NCBI GenBank assembly: GCA_041158765.1
Contig: JBEBAU010000015.1
Coordinates: forward strand, 1-51,619
Direction: 5' to 3'
Source of the DNA: JAQBRD01 sp041158765
GTDB taxonomy: Bacteria > Patescibacteriota > Minisyncoccia > Phycocordibacterales > PALSA-1337
DNA: 51,619 bases
A program made the translations under genes and the position numbers. The notes under the pieces were generated by a model that saw only the letters and a program-made list of their open reading frames with translations, was not told where the DNA came from and ran no database searches. This document shows, piece by piece, positions 30,761 through 39,313 of the stretch; position 1 is the first letter of the stretch; every line of letters begins with the position of its first letter.

Positions 30761-32107
30761 CTATAACATTGCCCGAATCTGTGAAATTTCTTCACTCAAA
30801 ACAGGGTTTGTTTTGAGATCCTCTTTTATTTTTTCACATGAATGGATAACGGTTGTATGATCTCTTCCACCCATCTTCTCCCCTATCGAAGGGAAAGAGA
30901 CGTTGAAATCCTCACGAAGAATATACATGATGACCTGTCGAGGTTTCACCACCTCTTTCTTTCTTGTTTTGTTATAGACACTTTCTTCATCAACATTATA
31001 GAAATCAGTAATGAGTTTGATAACATCCTTCACTGCGACAGCCTTTTTTGGTTTCGTATTGTTCTTTATGAGGTCTTTTATTTGTGAAAGACTCAATTCC
31101 TTACCTTTGAGTTGAGTTTGACATACAACAGCATTAACAACACCCTCAATTTCTCGAATATTTCCCTCTATATTTGCTGCGAGGAAATTAACTACATCAC
31201 TACTCAAAATAATGTTGTTTTGAGCCGCTTTTGCGGTCACTATTGCCATTCTTGATTCATGATCAGGTGTAGGAATATCGATAATCATGCCTGCGCTGAA
31301 ACGAGACTTGAGACGGTCTTCTAGATTTGGAATGAAATTCGGGTGCTTATCAGAAGAAAAGACGAGCTGACGGTTTGATTCATGAAACGTATTGAAGAGA
31401 TGGAAGAGTTCTTCCTGAAACTTCTCTTTACTTGAGAAGAATTGAATATCGTCCATGATGATGACGTCATACTTTCGATACTTTTCTTTGAACTGCTGAG
31501 CTTTGTTTGTTTGGAGTGCGTTGAAATATTCAGTACCGAATCGTTCTGATGTGAGATAGAAGACCTTTTTTTCAGGATGTTCCTTCTTGATATGATTACC
31601 TATTGCCTGCATGAGGTGTGTCTTGCCGTGTCCTGTACCTCCGTAGATAAAAAGAGGGTTATAAGCCTGTCCAGGAGTCTTCACGACGGTTTTGGAAGCG
31701 GCATGAGCGAGTTCGTTGAATGGTCCAACGATAAAATTATCGAATATATAACGAGGGTTGAGATTATCCTCTTTGTTCACATAGAAATCCTGAAGCGGAA
31801 TAGATATTGTAGGGTTCGGTTGAGCCTTCTTTTTGTCATCTACCTTCCTTTTGTCCCCTTCTTTCAATATCACATACTCCAAAGCTCGAATACTTGGATT
31901 CATCTGTCGAAGTGTACGGAGTATTGTGTCGTGGAACTTTTTTAGAAGCCAATCTTTTGCAAAAAGTCCTGGTACCCCGAGTGATATGACCCCATCCTCC
32001 TCTTTTATTATGTATGTTCCGTTAAACCATGTAGAAAAGTTTGGTTTTGAAACAGCCAATTCAATATCGATTAGTGCAGCTTCCCAAAGTTTATTGAAAT
32101 CATTCAT
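30761..32107 (-). CDS. dnaA: Chromosomal replication initiator DnaA
   Basis: 448 residues from the ATG at 32107 (four codons after an alternative ATG). Domain I (about 1-75) starts NDFNKLWEAALIDIE; after a short linker comes the AAA+ domain beginning YIFDNFIVGPFNELAHAA, Walker A GGTGHGKTHLMQA, Walker B VIIMDDIQFF, sensor motifs around VFSSDKHP and the arginine-finger RLKSRFSAG; domain IV carries the DnaA-box-binding signature GGRDHTTVIHSCEKI. It binds the boxes on both sides of its own gene to open the origin and may repress itself. A TATACT at 32139-32144 on the minus strand gives a possible promoter with a leader of about 25 bases. Confidence 0.98.
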   Translation of the reverse strand: MNDFNKLWEAALIDIELAVSKPNFSTWFNGTYIIKEEDGVISLGVPGLFAKDWLLKKFHDTILRTLRQMNPSIRALEYVILKEGDKRKVDDKKKAQPNPTISIPLQDFYVNKEDNLNPRYIFDNFIVGPFNELAHAASKTVVKTPGQAYNPLFIYGGTGHGKTHLMQAIGNHIKKEHPEKKVFYLTSERFGTEYFNALQTNKAQQFKEKYRKYDVIIMDDIQFFSSKEKFQEELFHLFNTFHESNRQLVFSSDKHPNFIPNLEDRLKSRFSAGMIIDIPTPDHESRMAIVTAKAAQNNIILSSDVVNFLAANIEGNIREIEGVVNAVVCQTQLKGKELSLSQIKDLIKNNTKPKKAVAVKDVIKLITDFYNVDEESVYNKTRKKEVVKPRQVIMYILREDFNVSFPSIGEKMGGRDHTTVIHSCEKIKEDLKTNPVLSEEISQIRAML

Positions 32108-32184
32108 AGGGTATAGCAAGTAAAACGTAGTTACTAGTATATACTTGTTTATAAATTAGCAAACTTGTGGAGAGTAATTAAATA

Positions 32185-32226
32185 TGTTGATAAGTTGTTG
32201 ATTGCTGTGGATATGTGCAACAACTT
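32185..32226. promoter_or_regulatory. DnaA-box-like sites and inverted repeat between dnaA and rpmH
   Basis: TGTTGATAA (32185-32193) and TGTGGATAT (32206-32214) each match the DnaA box (minus orientation) with one mismatch. The second sits in the middle of a 9-bp inverted repeat, AAGTTGTTG (32192-32200) and CAACAACTT (32218-32226). Candidate autoregulatory or second origin element. Confidence 0.5.
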
Positions 32227-32262
32227 GAGATTTTTCTCTTGCTGGTATATAGTGTGTGGACT

Positions 32263-32397
32263 ATGTCATTCACATACCAACCAAAGAAGCGCAAGAGAGC
32301 GAAGACTCACGGCTTTCGTGTACGCCAGAAGACAACTGATGGACGTAATGTTATCAAGCGTCGTCGAGCAAAGGGTCGCAAGAAGATCGCTGTTTAG
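32263..32397 (+). CDS. rpmH: 50S ribosomal protein L34
   Basis: 44 residues, start MSFTYQPKKRKRAKTHGFRVR, then the standard basic RRRAKGRKK region. It is a small RNA-binding protein of the large subunit. The start at 32263 was taken because the 16 upstream codons are hydrophobic and not family-like. A TGg-TATATA box lies eleven bases upstream. It heads the conserved rpmH-rnpA-yidC order, divergent from dnaA. Confidence 0.95.
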   Translation: MSFTYQPKKRKRAKTHGFRVRQKTTDGRNVIKRRRAKGRKKIAV

Positions 32398-32421
32398 TTA
32401 GTTTTCTTTATACAAAATATC

Positions 32422-32775
32422 ATGCTTCCTCGCTCACAACGGCTAACTAAAGCCATATTTGATGAGGTTTTCATGAAAGGGCGGCTAGTCCATTCACGTT
32501 TTTTCATCATAAAAGTGGTGAAAGTGGATGAGAAAAGCCGCTTTGCCGTTTCTGCACCCAAAAAGGTCGCAAAAAGTGCGGTAGATCGCAATAAGATACA
32601 GCGACGAACCTATAGTGCAATCAGAGAGATTTTCTTTTCAAAAAAAGCACAAAAGGAAGCTCAAAAGAATATACAAGCTGTTTTCATTGCAAAAAACCCC
32701 GTACTAACAGCAACCCTCCCCCAAATTACCGAGGATATACGGACTGCTTTTGTGAAAATAGGTATTTTGGAGTAG
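32422..32775 (+). CDS. rnpA: Ribonuclease P protein component
   Basis: 117 residues. Family start MLPRSQRLTKAIFDEVF, central strand RFAVSAPKKVAKSAVDRN and the RNR-like helix VDRNKIQRRTYSAIRE, whose arginines contact the catalytic RNA. The protein helps RNase P RNA bind pre-tRNA leaders. Since neither tRNA here encodes CCA and both have tight terminators, end maturation by RNase P and a CCA-adding enzyme is required. It starts 24 bases after rpmH and ends 10 bases before yidC, so the three form an operon. Confidence 0.93.
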   Translation: MLPRSQRLTKAIFDEVFMKGRLVHSRFFIIKVVKVDEKSRFAVSAPKKVAKSAVDRNKIQRRTYSAIREIFFSKKAQKEAQKNIQAVFIAKNPVLTATLPQITEDIRTAFVKIGILE

Positions 32776-32785
32776 AATACAGCAC

Positions 32786-33523
32786 ATGTTTGATACATTA
32801 TTTTTCTTCCCCCTCTACAATGGCCTCATGGCTCTTTTTGATATAGCGCCATGGCTCGATGCTGGTGTCGCTGTTATCATTTTCACCATAATTATTAAGC
32901 TCATCCTCTTCCCTCTTTCAAAAAAGGCTATTACTACACAGGTTCGAATGAAAGAGCTTGAACCAGAAATCAATAAGATAAAGGAGCAATATAAGAATGA
33001 CAAACAAAATCAGGGTTTGAAAACCATGGAATTGTACCGACAAAAAGGCGTAAACCCTTTTTCTAGTTTTGTTCAACTCCTCATTCAGCTACCAATTCTC
33101 TACGCTCTATATGTTGTATTCGTGCAATCAGGTCTTCCAGAGGTAAATCTTTTATATCTATACTCGTTTATCAGTGCACCAGTTATCAATATGCACTTCC
33201 TCGGACTCGTTGATATTAGCAAAGCAAGCATAACTCTCTCAGTTATTGCTGCAATTACCCAATATTTCCAACTCCACTACTCTCTTGCAAGCATGAAGAG
33301 ACCAGAAGCCTCAACTAATAAGTCTGCAACACCAAGTATGCCGGATTTCGCATATACCATGAACAAACAAATGAAATACATCTTCCCTGTCATGATTTTC
33401 TTCATCTCATACAAGATTTCAGCAGTAATCGCTGTGTATTGGGCAGTAAGTAATCTTTTCACTCTCGGACAAGAGCTCTATGTTCGAAATCGTCTCGCAA
33501 AGAAGGGTTCAGTTACTGCGTAA
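32786..33523 (+). CDS. yidC: Membrane protein insertase YidC
   Basis: 245 residues, the short Oxa1-type without the large periplasmic domain of proteobacterial YidC. Five hydrophobic segments are visible, with the amphipathic coiled region (MKELEPEINKIKEQYKNDKQNQGLKTMELYRQKGVNP split over about residues 52-92) between helices and the PFSSFVQLLIQLPILYALY signature. It inserts and folds inner-membrane proteins with or without SecYEG. Last gene of the rpmH operon; its last 11 bases overlap the convergent beta-propeller gene. Confidence 0.95.
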   Translation: MFDTLFFFPLYNGLMALFDIAPWLDAGVAVIIFTIIIKLILFPLSKKAITTQVRMKELEPEINKIKEQYKNDKQNQGLKTMELYRQKGVNPFSSFVQLLIQLPILYALYVVFVQSGLPEVNLLYLYSFISAPVINMHFLGLVDISKASITLSVIAAITQYFQLHYSLASMKRPEASTNKSATPSMPDFAYTMNKQMKYIFPVMIFFISYKISAVIAVYWAVSNLFTLGQELYVRNRLAKKGSVTA

Positions 33524-34799
33524 GGTCGAATGACCAAAGGCTTAGGTCTCGCTTATCTATGAAATAGAGGAAATTTTCTTTTGGATCTAGAGTGAGGTGT
33601 GTCGCATCTATTTGTTTATTTGAAATAGTGTAGAGGTCAGCAAGCTGATGGACTTCCCCTGTTTCAGCATTGATATACCAGATTGCATCTGCAAAGCTTA
33701 CCTTGCCCTGATACCAAGCATCAGGATATCGAGCGTCATCTGGAGGAAATTGGCTTGGTACAGCGCAGTATAGGTCTTCGGTGTGTACATTACCCCAAAC
33801 ACACTTCTCAGGAAGAGTTGCAAACACAAGATCTTGTGTTGTGCCTGTTTTAATATCATATATTGAACTACGTAGGCCTTGTGCGACAGTTCGGCTATAA
33901 AGAACCTTTGTTCCCGAACGATTCACACTGGTTGAAAGTCCAGCGAATCCACCAAGAACTTTTTTCATTGAAGCCTTCTTGATATCAAATAAGTAGAGGA
34001 AACCAGGACCAGATGCGGTGCCTTTTGTGGTGAGAGCAATAGTATTTTCTTCTGGCCACTCAACATTCATTTGTGTTGCAGGTATATCAAACAACTTCAA
34101 ACGAACCTTTTCATCAAGTGATGCTGCATACCCTACCCCAAGACCATTTTCATTTGAAAATTCAAATATCTTATCTCGCTTAGGATTAATAGCAATTTCG
34201 GTAATGTTTGGTGAAAGCATTTTGCCGCGAAGCTCATATGGTGTTGTGCTCAATGTTGGTGTGCTTGTTGCTGTACTTGAGGCTGTGGCAACATTTGTTG
34301 AACGAAGCTCGGTATAGAAGGTTGTGATTGCATCACTATCAGATTTCATATATTGAATTACAAAAGCTGTAGCATTTTTGTTCCAAAGGCTTTCATATAC
34401 ACGATTAATTGTTGTATTTGAAAGGATTCGAATGTCTTCTGTAAGTGAATTAGCTTCATATACTCGGCCTGTACCACGGTCTATGAAACGAAGGACAGTA
34501 GAACTTGCAGTGGTGCTCGCCACCATTCCCCCAACTGGTGTTGTGTATATATGTCGAAGTGTTGGAACCTTAATAACAACTGGTGTTGTTGTGCTATTGC
34601 CTGTACCGTTACCACCCTTACCAGAACCCTGTCCCGCTGGCACACCACCACTATTCAAAGGAAAAAACCCTGTTGTGGTCGCAGTGTTCCCTGCTCCTAT
34701 ACCCGGTGTCACGGTTTGTCGTACAAACATGAAGTACCAAATCACCCCCACAATTGCGAGAGCTATGAGTATGATAATTGTGAGAGATTTTTTTGACAT
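33513..34799 (-). CDS. Membrane-anchored beta-propeller-like protein of the T4SS-like locus
   Basis: 428 residues from the ATG at 34799. An N-terminal anchor helix (residues 5-25) is followed by a Gly/Thr/Ser-rich spacer (residues 30-75) and a repetitive beta-rich domain with units such as LRFIDRGTGRVYEA, LYLFDIKKASMKK, SIYDIKTGTTQDL and IWYINAETGEVHQL, reading as blades of a WD40/TolB-like propeller outside the membrane. The ATG follows the upstream pilin stop after one base, so the two are coupled. Function unknown; scaffolding of a surface complex is plausible. Tail-to-tail overlap with yidC by 11 bases marks the end of the locus. Confidence 0.72.
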   Translation of the reverse strand: MSKKSLTIIILIALAIVGVIWYFMFVRQTVTPGIGAGNTATTTGFFPLNSGGVPAGQGSGKGGNGTGNSTTTPVVIKVPTLRHIYTTPVGGMVASTTASSTVLRFIDRGTGRVYEANSLTEDIRILSNTTINRVYESLWNKNATAFVIQYMKSDSDAITTFYTELRSTNVATASSTATSTPTLSTTPYELRGKMLSPNITEIAINPKRDKIFEFSNENGLGVGYAASLDEKVRLKLFDIPATQMNVEWPEENTIALTTKGTASGPGFLYLFDIKKASMKKVLGGFAGLSTSVNRSGTKVLYSRTVAQGLRSSIYDIKTGTTQDLVFATLPEKCVWGNVHTEDLYCAVPSQFPPDDARYPDAWYQGKVSFADAIWYINAETGEVHQLADLYTISNKQIDATHLTLDPKENFLYFIDKRDLSLWSFDLTQ

Positions 34800-34800
34800 A

Positions 34801-35943
34801 TTATTTGTCGCCAACAATTGCGCGTATTTGATTATTAATCAAGACCTGATTTCTGAGATAAACCTGTTCGTTTTTTGGATCCTTGAGAATTTTTTCCTTT
34901 GTTATTATTTCAAAATCTCTCATAGAATCTGCTGCAACAGTTGAATTGTCATTTTTTCCAACTGAATTCAACTGGCGCAAGGTATTGTCTCTAAGAAACT
35001 TCAAACTTTCTACCTCAAGGTTTTTTTCAACACCTACAGTATCCTCATAGAGTTGCTTGTTTGATTGGTCCTTTAGTTGATCAAGCCCAGCGGCGTAAGA
35101 ATCCTCAGCATACTTTATGGCATTATTAATTTCTGCAGTCGCTACTTCTTTGCCAGCGGCATTCCATGTGTTTTGTGGCGCCAAGGCAATATAATAGTGT
35201 GTACGTGTAGATTCTTTGAAAGCGGTAATGGTTGCTTTATCATCCTGCAAATCTGCCTGTTTGAGGAGTCGTATATATTCAGCACACTGAGCAGCACTTT
35301 CCTCTGACGCTGCGGCACCACCAGCAGAACATCCGTATGTTGTATTTAGAGTTTCTGCCTGATTTCTTGTTGATGCAGCTGCCACACGATATGCTTCTGC
35401 TTCTGAGAGAGCTTTTGCGGCATCAATATCTGCGCGGTGCATTAATTCGTTGATGTTATTTATACTTGAACCCAAATCAACCGGTTCAAGATTTTTTACA
35501 TTAATAGCTGGTACAGCAGCATTAATCTGTACAAGGCGCGGGTCAATGGTGTAGAGGATGAGATACGAAGCAAGAGCAGCAACAACACCAAGGACTGAGT
35601 TCCACATTCGCTGCTTAGCATCAGACTTGCTTCCAACAGCCTCACTCGTCATGTATTCGAAGGCTCCGTAGGTGAACATGAAAATTGCGAGGAATATCGC
35701 AAGAGCAATCATAAGTCGGAACATATAGTTAATGTACTGACTGATCTCAATTTTTTGGATAGTTTCACCTTTCACACATTTTGATCCCTCCCCCTCTATA
35801 CACGGAAGCGGTTCGAGAAGTGTATATTCTTTTGCTATTGGTGTATCAGCTGCATATACAGGAGTTATTGTATTGATTGTTGCCCCAGCAAAAAGTCCGA
35901 TACCAAGTGTTACCAAAATAATTGTTGAATAGAATTTTTTCAT
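34801..35943 (-). CDS. T4SS pilin-family protein with coiled-coil extension
   Basis: 380 residues. Signal peptide ending around VYAA (residue 32), then two hydrophobic helices (about 73-93 and 113-132) separated by a short polar loop (TSEAVGSKSDAKQRMWNS). This layout, signal plus two helices with a small cytoplasmic loop, is that of VirB2-like pilins and fits the Patescibacteria T4SS_pilin family. The remaining 240 residues form an alanine- and glutamine-rich, coiled-coil-like domain (DIDAAKALSEAEAYRVAA...), much longer than in a canonical pilin. Two cysteines (LPCIEGEGSKC) lie before the first helix. It is coupled to both neighbours (3-base and 1-base gaps). Confidence 0.75.
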   Translation of the reverse strand: MKKFYSTIILVTLGIGLFAGATINTITPVYAADTPIAKEYTLLEPLPCIEGEGSKCVKGETIQKIEISQYINYMFRLMIALAIFLAIFMFTYGAFEYMTSEAVGSKSDAKQRMWNSVLGVVAALASYLILYTIDPRLVQINAAVPAINVKNLEPVDLGSSINNINELMHRADIDAAKALSEAEAYRVAAASTRNQAETLNTTYGCSAGGAAASEESAAQCAEYIRLLKQADLQDDKATITAFKESTRTHYYIALAPQNTWNAAGKEVATAEINNAIKYAEDSYAAGLDQLKDQSNKQLYEDTVGVEKNLEVESLKFLRDNTLRQLNSVGKNDNSTVAADSMRDFEIITKEKILKDPKNEQVYLRNQVLINNQIRAIVGDK

Positions 35944-35946
35944 ATG

Positions 35947-36987
35947 TTATTGAAATAATTGGCTCGGGCTAATTTCTCCAGCATTCTCAGTATTGAAAAA
36001 GAGGTTGAAATCATTATCTGCACTCTGTAAAATATGTCGCTCATTTCTAATACGCAAAGCAACACTACTGTTACCGCTTATTCCATTCTTAACACGGAGC
36101 AAAATCTCTCGTTTATTATCAAGATCACTACGGTCTTCCCCGTTGATGCTCCATGAGTATCGCATAGCCTTGGTATCTCCAGTGCTGAAACCAAACGGTG
36201 CAGCAAGCACAGTCACCTCGTTTTTTAACAATTGTAATCTACTGCCAACTGCTGTGTTCACGAGTGCTCCATAGAGTGGATCTTCAGGATAAAAAAGGAC
36301 AAAAGGTTTCGACATATCGAGAGTTATTCTTGATGAACCCTGATACTTACCATCTGCAGAGCTCACCTGCACCTTGATGGTGTACGGTCGTGGTATTGAA
36401 TCATTGGGAACAACCAGAGTTTGTTTGCCATATCCAGAGAGATCACCAAGAACAAGGGATGACTTTTCCCATGTATACAAAAGTGTCTTTGGATCAATTT
36501 CAACACCTTTTGCATCAAGAAAATGCGGCATTGCTATAATTCGAATTGCATTTTCATACATCCCTGTAATCTTGCCTCGATAAAATGGTGGAACATATCC
36601 ATCGGTTTCCCACAATAGATCAACATCACTTGGCGCTATTGTTGTCTTTTTTTCAACAACTCTTCCCTCAATAGTCTTTATTACCACGGTGATATCCACT
36701 GTCTTGCCGTTTTGTGGTGCTGTCGTTGTGAATGTTGTTTCACCCTTACCCTTCTTGGCGATTTTGCCATTGGTATACCACACAATATCTGCCCCAGATA
36801 GATTGGTAATATAACTCACGAGTTGTATTGCAACCGGAGCGTTTGGAACCGGTGTTTCAGGATTAATTGAAAGCGTTATCCCATCAATTGAAGTCGCCGT
36901 AGGAAGCTGTTGAGCTTGTCCACTCAGAGGAATAGACAAAAACAGCAAAAATACAAGTATGAAAACAGTATTCTTCAATAAATTCAT
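35947..36987 (-). CDS. Secreted multi-domain Ig/PKD-like protein
   Basis: 346 residues from the ATG at 36987. A signal peptide (residues 1-25, ending SGQAQQ) is followed by a series of beta-sandwich-like units: residues about 35-115 (LSINPETPVPNAPVAIQLVSY ... TTFTTTAPQNGKTVDITVV, like a PKD or Ig fold), about 130-220 and 225-300. Tryptophan-containing strands (DIVWYTNG, LLWETDG, YSWSING) recur, as in repeated Ig domains. No enzyme motif. Likely a surface-exposed or periplasmic structural part of the T4SS-like locus. The 28 upstream in-frame codons overlap the previous gene. An internal promoter (TGg-TAGAAT) ends seven bases before the start. Confidence 0.7.
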   Translation of the reverse strand: MNLLKNTVFILVFLLFLSIPLSGQAQQLPTATSIDGITLSINPETPVPNAPVAIQLVSYITNLSGADIVWYTNGKIAKKGKGETTFTTTAPQNGKTVDITVVIKTIEGRVVEKKTTIAPSDVDLLWETDGYVPPFYRGKITGMYENAIRIIAMPHFLDAKGVEIDPKTLLYTWEKSSLVLGDLSGYGKQTLVVPNDSIPRPYTIKVQVSSADGKYQGSSRITLDMSKPFVLFYPEDPLYGALVNTAVGSRLQLLKNEVTVLAAPFGFSTGDTKAMRYSWSINGEDRSDLDNKREILLRVKNGISGNSSVALRIRNERHILQSADNDFNLFFNTENAGEISPSQLFQ

Positions 36988-36994
36988 TGTATAT

Positions 36995-37003
36995 ATTCTA
37001 CCA
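36995..37003 (-). promoter_or_regulatory. Internal extended -10 promoter in the T4SS-like locus
   Basis: TG-g-TAGAAT on the minus strand, seven bases before the ATG at 36987 and directly before the stop of the preceding gene (37007). It could start a separate mRNA for the Ig-like protein, pilin and propeller. Confidence 0.45.
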
Positions 37004-37006
37004 CAC

Positions 37007-37480
37007 CTATACCGTTTCCTCAGACGTTTCACTTGTGGTTTGTGGATTTCCTCGTACCCTACCTGTGCCACCTTTGTAAAATGGAACTGTCCTACCGAGA
37101 GCTAATCTAACGCCATTTTTATTGAGATACGAGCCGGTTTTTGCAGTAACGCTCGGTTTGTTTCTGAGTTTCAAACCACTCATATCCTCGAGACGCACTA
37201 AAGCAAGTACCAATATCATACCGATGGTAAGCTGCGGTAATGCTTGTAGAAAAGGAACCATACCGCTTACAAGCTCAATTAATTCAACAAAAAGTCTGCG
37301 TATATTCCAGACTGAAACCCCCTTTTTATTGAGATAGACTATTGAACCAACAAGAAATGCCGGAGTCAAAAAGCTTTCAACAATAGGAATGACACCCAAT
37401 ATGTCGCTTGCTAGAGCAGCCATTACCAATAAGACCATATTTCCAACATCGAGTCTGTATTTTTTGCGATCCTCTTCCAT
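37007..37480 (-). CDS. Membrane protein of the T4SS-like locus
   Basis: 157 residues with hydrophobic segments at about 14-34, 36-50, and 70-95, and a basic, Gly/Thr-rich cytoplasmic or external tail (LGRTVPFYKGGTGRVRGNPQ). The N-terminus is charged (MEEDRKKYRLD). I do not recognise the family; size and topology would suit a VirB3- or inner-membrane accessory role, but a PrgI-type VirB3 equivalent is already present at 39979. It starts four bases after the VirB4 gene stop. Confidence 0.6.
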   Translation of the reverse strand: MEEDRKKYRLDVGNMVLLVMAALASDILGVIPIVESFLTPAFLVGSIVYLNKKGVSVWNIRRLFVELIELVSGMVPFLQALPQLTIGMILVLALVRLEDMSGLKLRNKPSVTAKTGSYLNKNGVRLALGRTVPFYKGGTGRVRGNPQTTSETSEETV

Positions 37481-37484
37481 ATAG

Positions 37485-39299
37485 TTAGCTACTTACCTCT
37501 AATTCTGCCTTCGCCTTCTTGATTGCGAGCACCTGTGCTGGGTTTGTGGTGATGATTTGATCCTCGGTATATGAAGCAATAACTTTGAGGGCCACATGTT
37601 TCAAACCAACGAAGAATATACCCTCTCCAACATCAGATTCAAGCAAAAGATACTTTTCTTCATCAGTGAGATTGAAAGTCTTTTGGATAATATCTGTTGA
37701 AGACGGTGATTGTTTCAGTAGAATCTGAATAGATGAGTTGGTGATAATAGGCAGACCGTATGGAGAACGAAGGAAGTCATCAACGTCTTGAGTAATTGTA
37801 GCGAGACCAAGATAGTATTTTCGACCTCGTTTTGCCAAACCAAGTAGGAATGAAGCCGTATCTTCGGATTTCATCATCCACCAGGCCTCATCAATTACGA
37901 GCAGGCGCTTCTTGAGATCTTTGCGAATAGCGTTCCATATATAGTGTGTCACGATATACATTGCCACTGGTTTGAGTTCGTCTTCCATATCTCGAAGTGA
38001 GAACACAACGAACTTCTTATTGATATCAACGTTTGATGGACGATTGATGAAACCAGACCATGTTCCCTTCGTATACTTACTGAGGCGTTCAACAATTGAT
38101 TCTGCTCCTTCCATACCCGCGAGTACAAGTTCGAAGTCCGAAAGAAGTGGTGGCTCGACGTTACGGAAGTCAGATTCTGCCGTGATGTCTTTCAATGCGT
38201 ATGTTTCGGTAATTGCTCGGTCAATAATCGCATCTTCTTCTTGAGAGATACCACCAAGCATGATACGGAAGAGTCCAACAAGGTTAATGATGTTTGATCG
38301 GAGAACATCTGCAGCTGATTCATCTTCGCGTGGAATTGGAAGATCGAATGGATTGATATGGTGCTCGGAGTTGAGAGAAATATTGAAATACTTCCCTCCA
38401 GTAGCGTCAGCCATATATTCATATTCACGTTCTGGGTCAATAACGATAACCTCGGTATCGAACATGAGGGTTCTGAGAATCTCGAGCTTGGTACAATATG
38501 ACTTACCTGAGCCGGCTTTTGCGAATGTTACTGAGTTATAGTTCTCGAGGAGGAAACGGTCGAACAACACAAGTGATGAATTGTGACGGTTGATTCCATA
38601 GAGAATTCCCTTATCAGATGTAAGGTCGAATGAAACGAATGGAAATAGTGATGAAAGTGGTGATGAGTTGAGCTTAGAATGAACCTGAAGCTGATCATCC
38701 CCTATTGGAAGTACGCTCTTATATCCACTTTCTTGTTGAAAGAGCGCTGGTTTCAAATAAATCAATTTTGATTCGAGAATTGACTTGATTTCAGATTCAA
38801 TCTTATCGAGCTCAGTGCTATTATCTGCAAAAATCGTGATATATACACCCACATCGAAGATTTTTTCTTGAGCTTGCATGAGATTATCTCGAAGTTGTTC
38901 GAGATCTTGGTATGCAGTATCGAGCATTGGATCACGCACAAGCCCCTTCTCTTCTCGAGAGCTGATCTGGCTTTGTACCTCAGCTACTTTTTTCTGGAAA
39001 TGACGAAGAACACGTGCTGTATCTACGGGATGAATGAAAATAGAGATATTGAAGACCTTATCGAGATTCACAATTGGTGCAAACCAGCTATCAGAAAGGA
39101 ATCGTGGATATGAAATAACGAAGAGTGTTCGAGCGACTTTTTCACCAAGATTGAGCTCTTTTGGGCTTATTTTGAGCGCTGAAGGCGCAATAACATCCTT
39201 GAGTTCAAGAACGCCAGCCTCATATATCTCTTGAGGAAGCACTGAGACAATCGGTGCTCGTTCCTCTTTTTTTCCAAATAAGTTTCCAATAAAGCTCAT
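37485..39299 (-). CDS. virB4: VirB4/TraC-type conjugative ATPase
   Basis: 604 residues. The N-terminal 240 residues form the VirB4-like alpha/beta domain (VISYPRFLSDSWFAPIVNLD, FNISIFIHPVD, then a long helical hairpin). The C-terminal RecA-like domain has Walker A AKAGSGKSY (about residue 260-268), VIVIDPEREY, and Walker B RLLVIDEAWWMM followed by the RKYYLGLATITQDVDDFL region conserved in VirB4/TrwK/TraC. It should be the inner-membrane hexameric motor that drives pilus assembly or substrate transfer. The usual extra N-terminal part of VirB4 is carried by the separate gene at 39314, which precedes it by 14 bases. Confidence 0.93.
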   Translation of the reverse strand: MSFIGNLFGKKEERAPIVSVLPQEIYEAGVLELKDVIAPSALKISPKELNLGEKVARTLFVISYPRFLSDSWFAPIVNLDKVFNISIFIHPVDTARVLRHFQKKVAEVQSQISSREEKGLVRDPMLDTAYQDLEQLRDNLMQAQEKIFDVGVYITIFADNSTELDKIESEIKSILESKLIYLKPALFQQESGYKSVLPIGDDQLQVHSKLNSSPLSSLFPFVSFDLTSDKGILYGINRHNSSLVLFDRFLLENYNSVTFAKAGSGKSYCTKLEILRTLMFDTEVIVIDPEREYEYMADATGGKYFNISLNSEHHINPFDLPIPREDESAADVLRSNIINLVGLFRIMLGGISQEEDAIIDRAITETYALKDITAESDFRNVEPPLLSDFELVLAGMEGAESIVERLSKYTKGTWSGFINRPSNVDINKKFVVFSLRDMEDELKPVAMYIVTHYIWNAIRKDLKKRLLVIDEAWWMMKSEDTASFLLGLAKRGRKYYLGLATITQDVDDFLRSPYGLPIITNSSIQILLKQSPSSTDIIQKTFNLTDEEKYLLLESDVGEGIFFVGLKHVALKVIASYTEDQIITTNPAQVLAIKKAKAELEVSS

Positions 39300-39313
39300 A
39301 TGTATATAAATTA

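Noticed and set aside
34378..34944. 188-codon plus-strand frame
   Set aside because: Antisense to the propeller-like and pilin genes; rich in Val/Pro as expected of a shadow of Thr/Gly-rich coding sequence.
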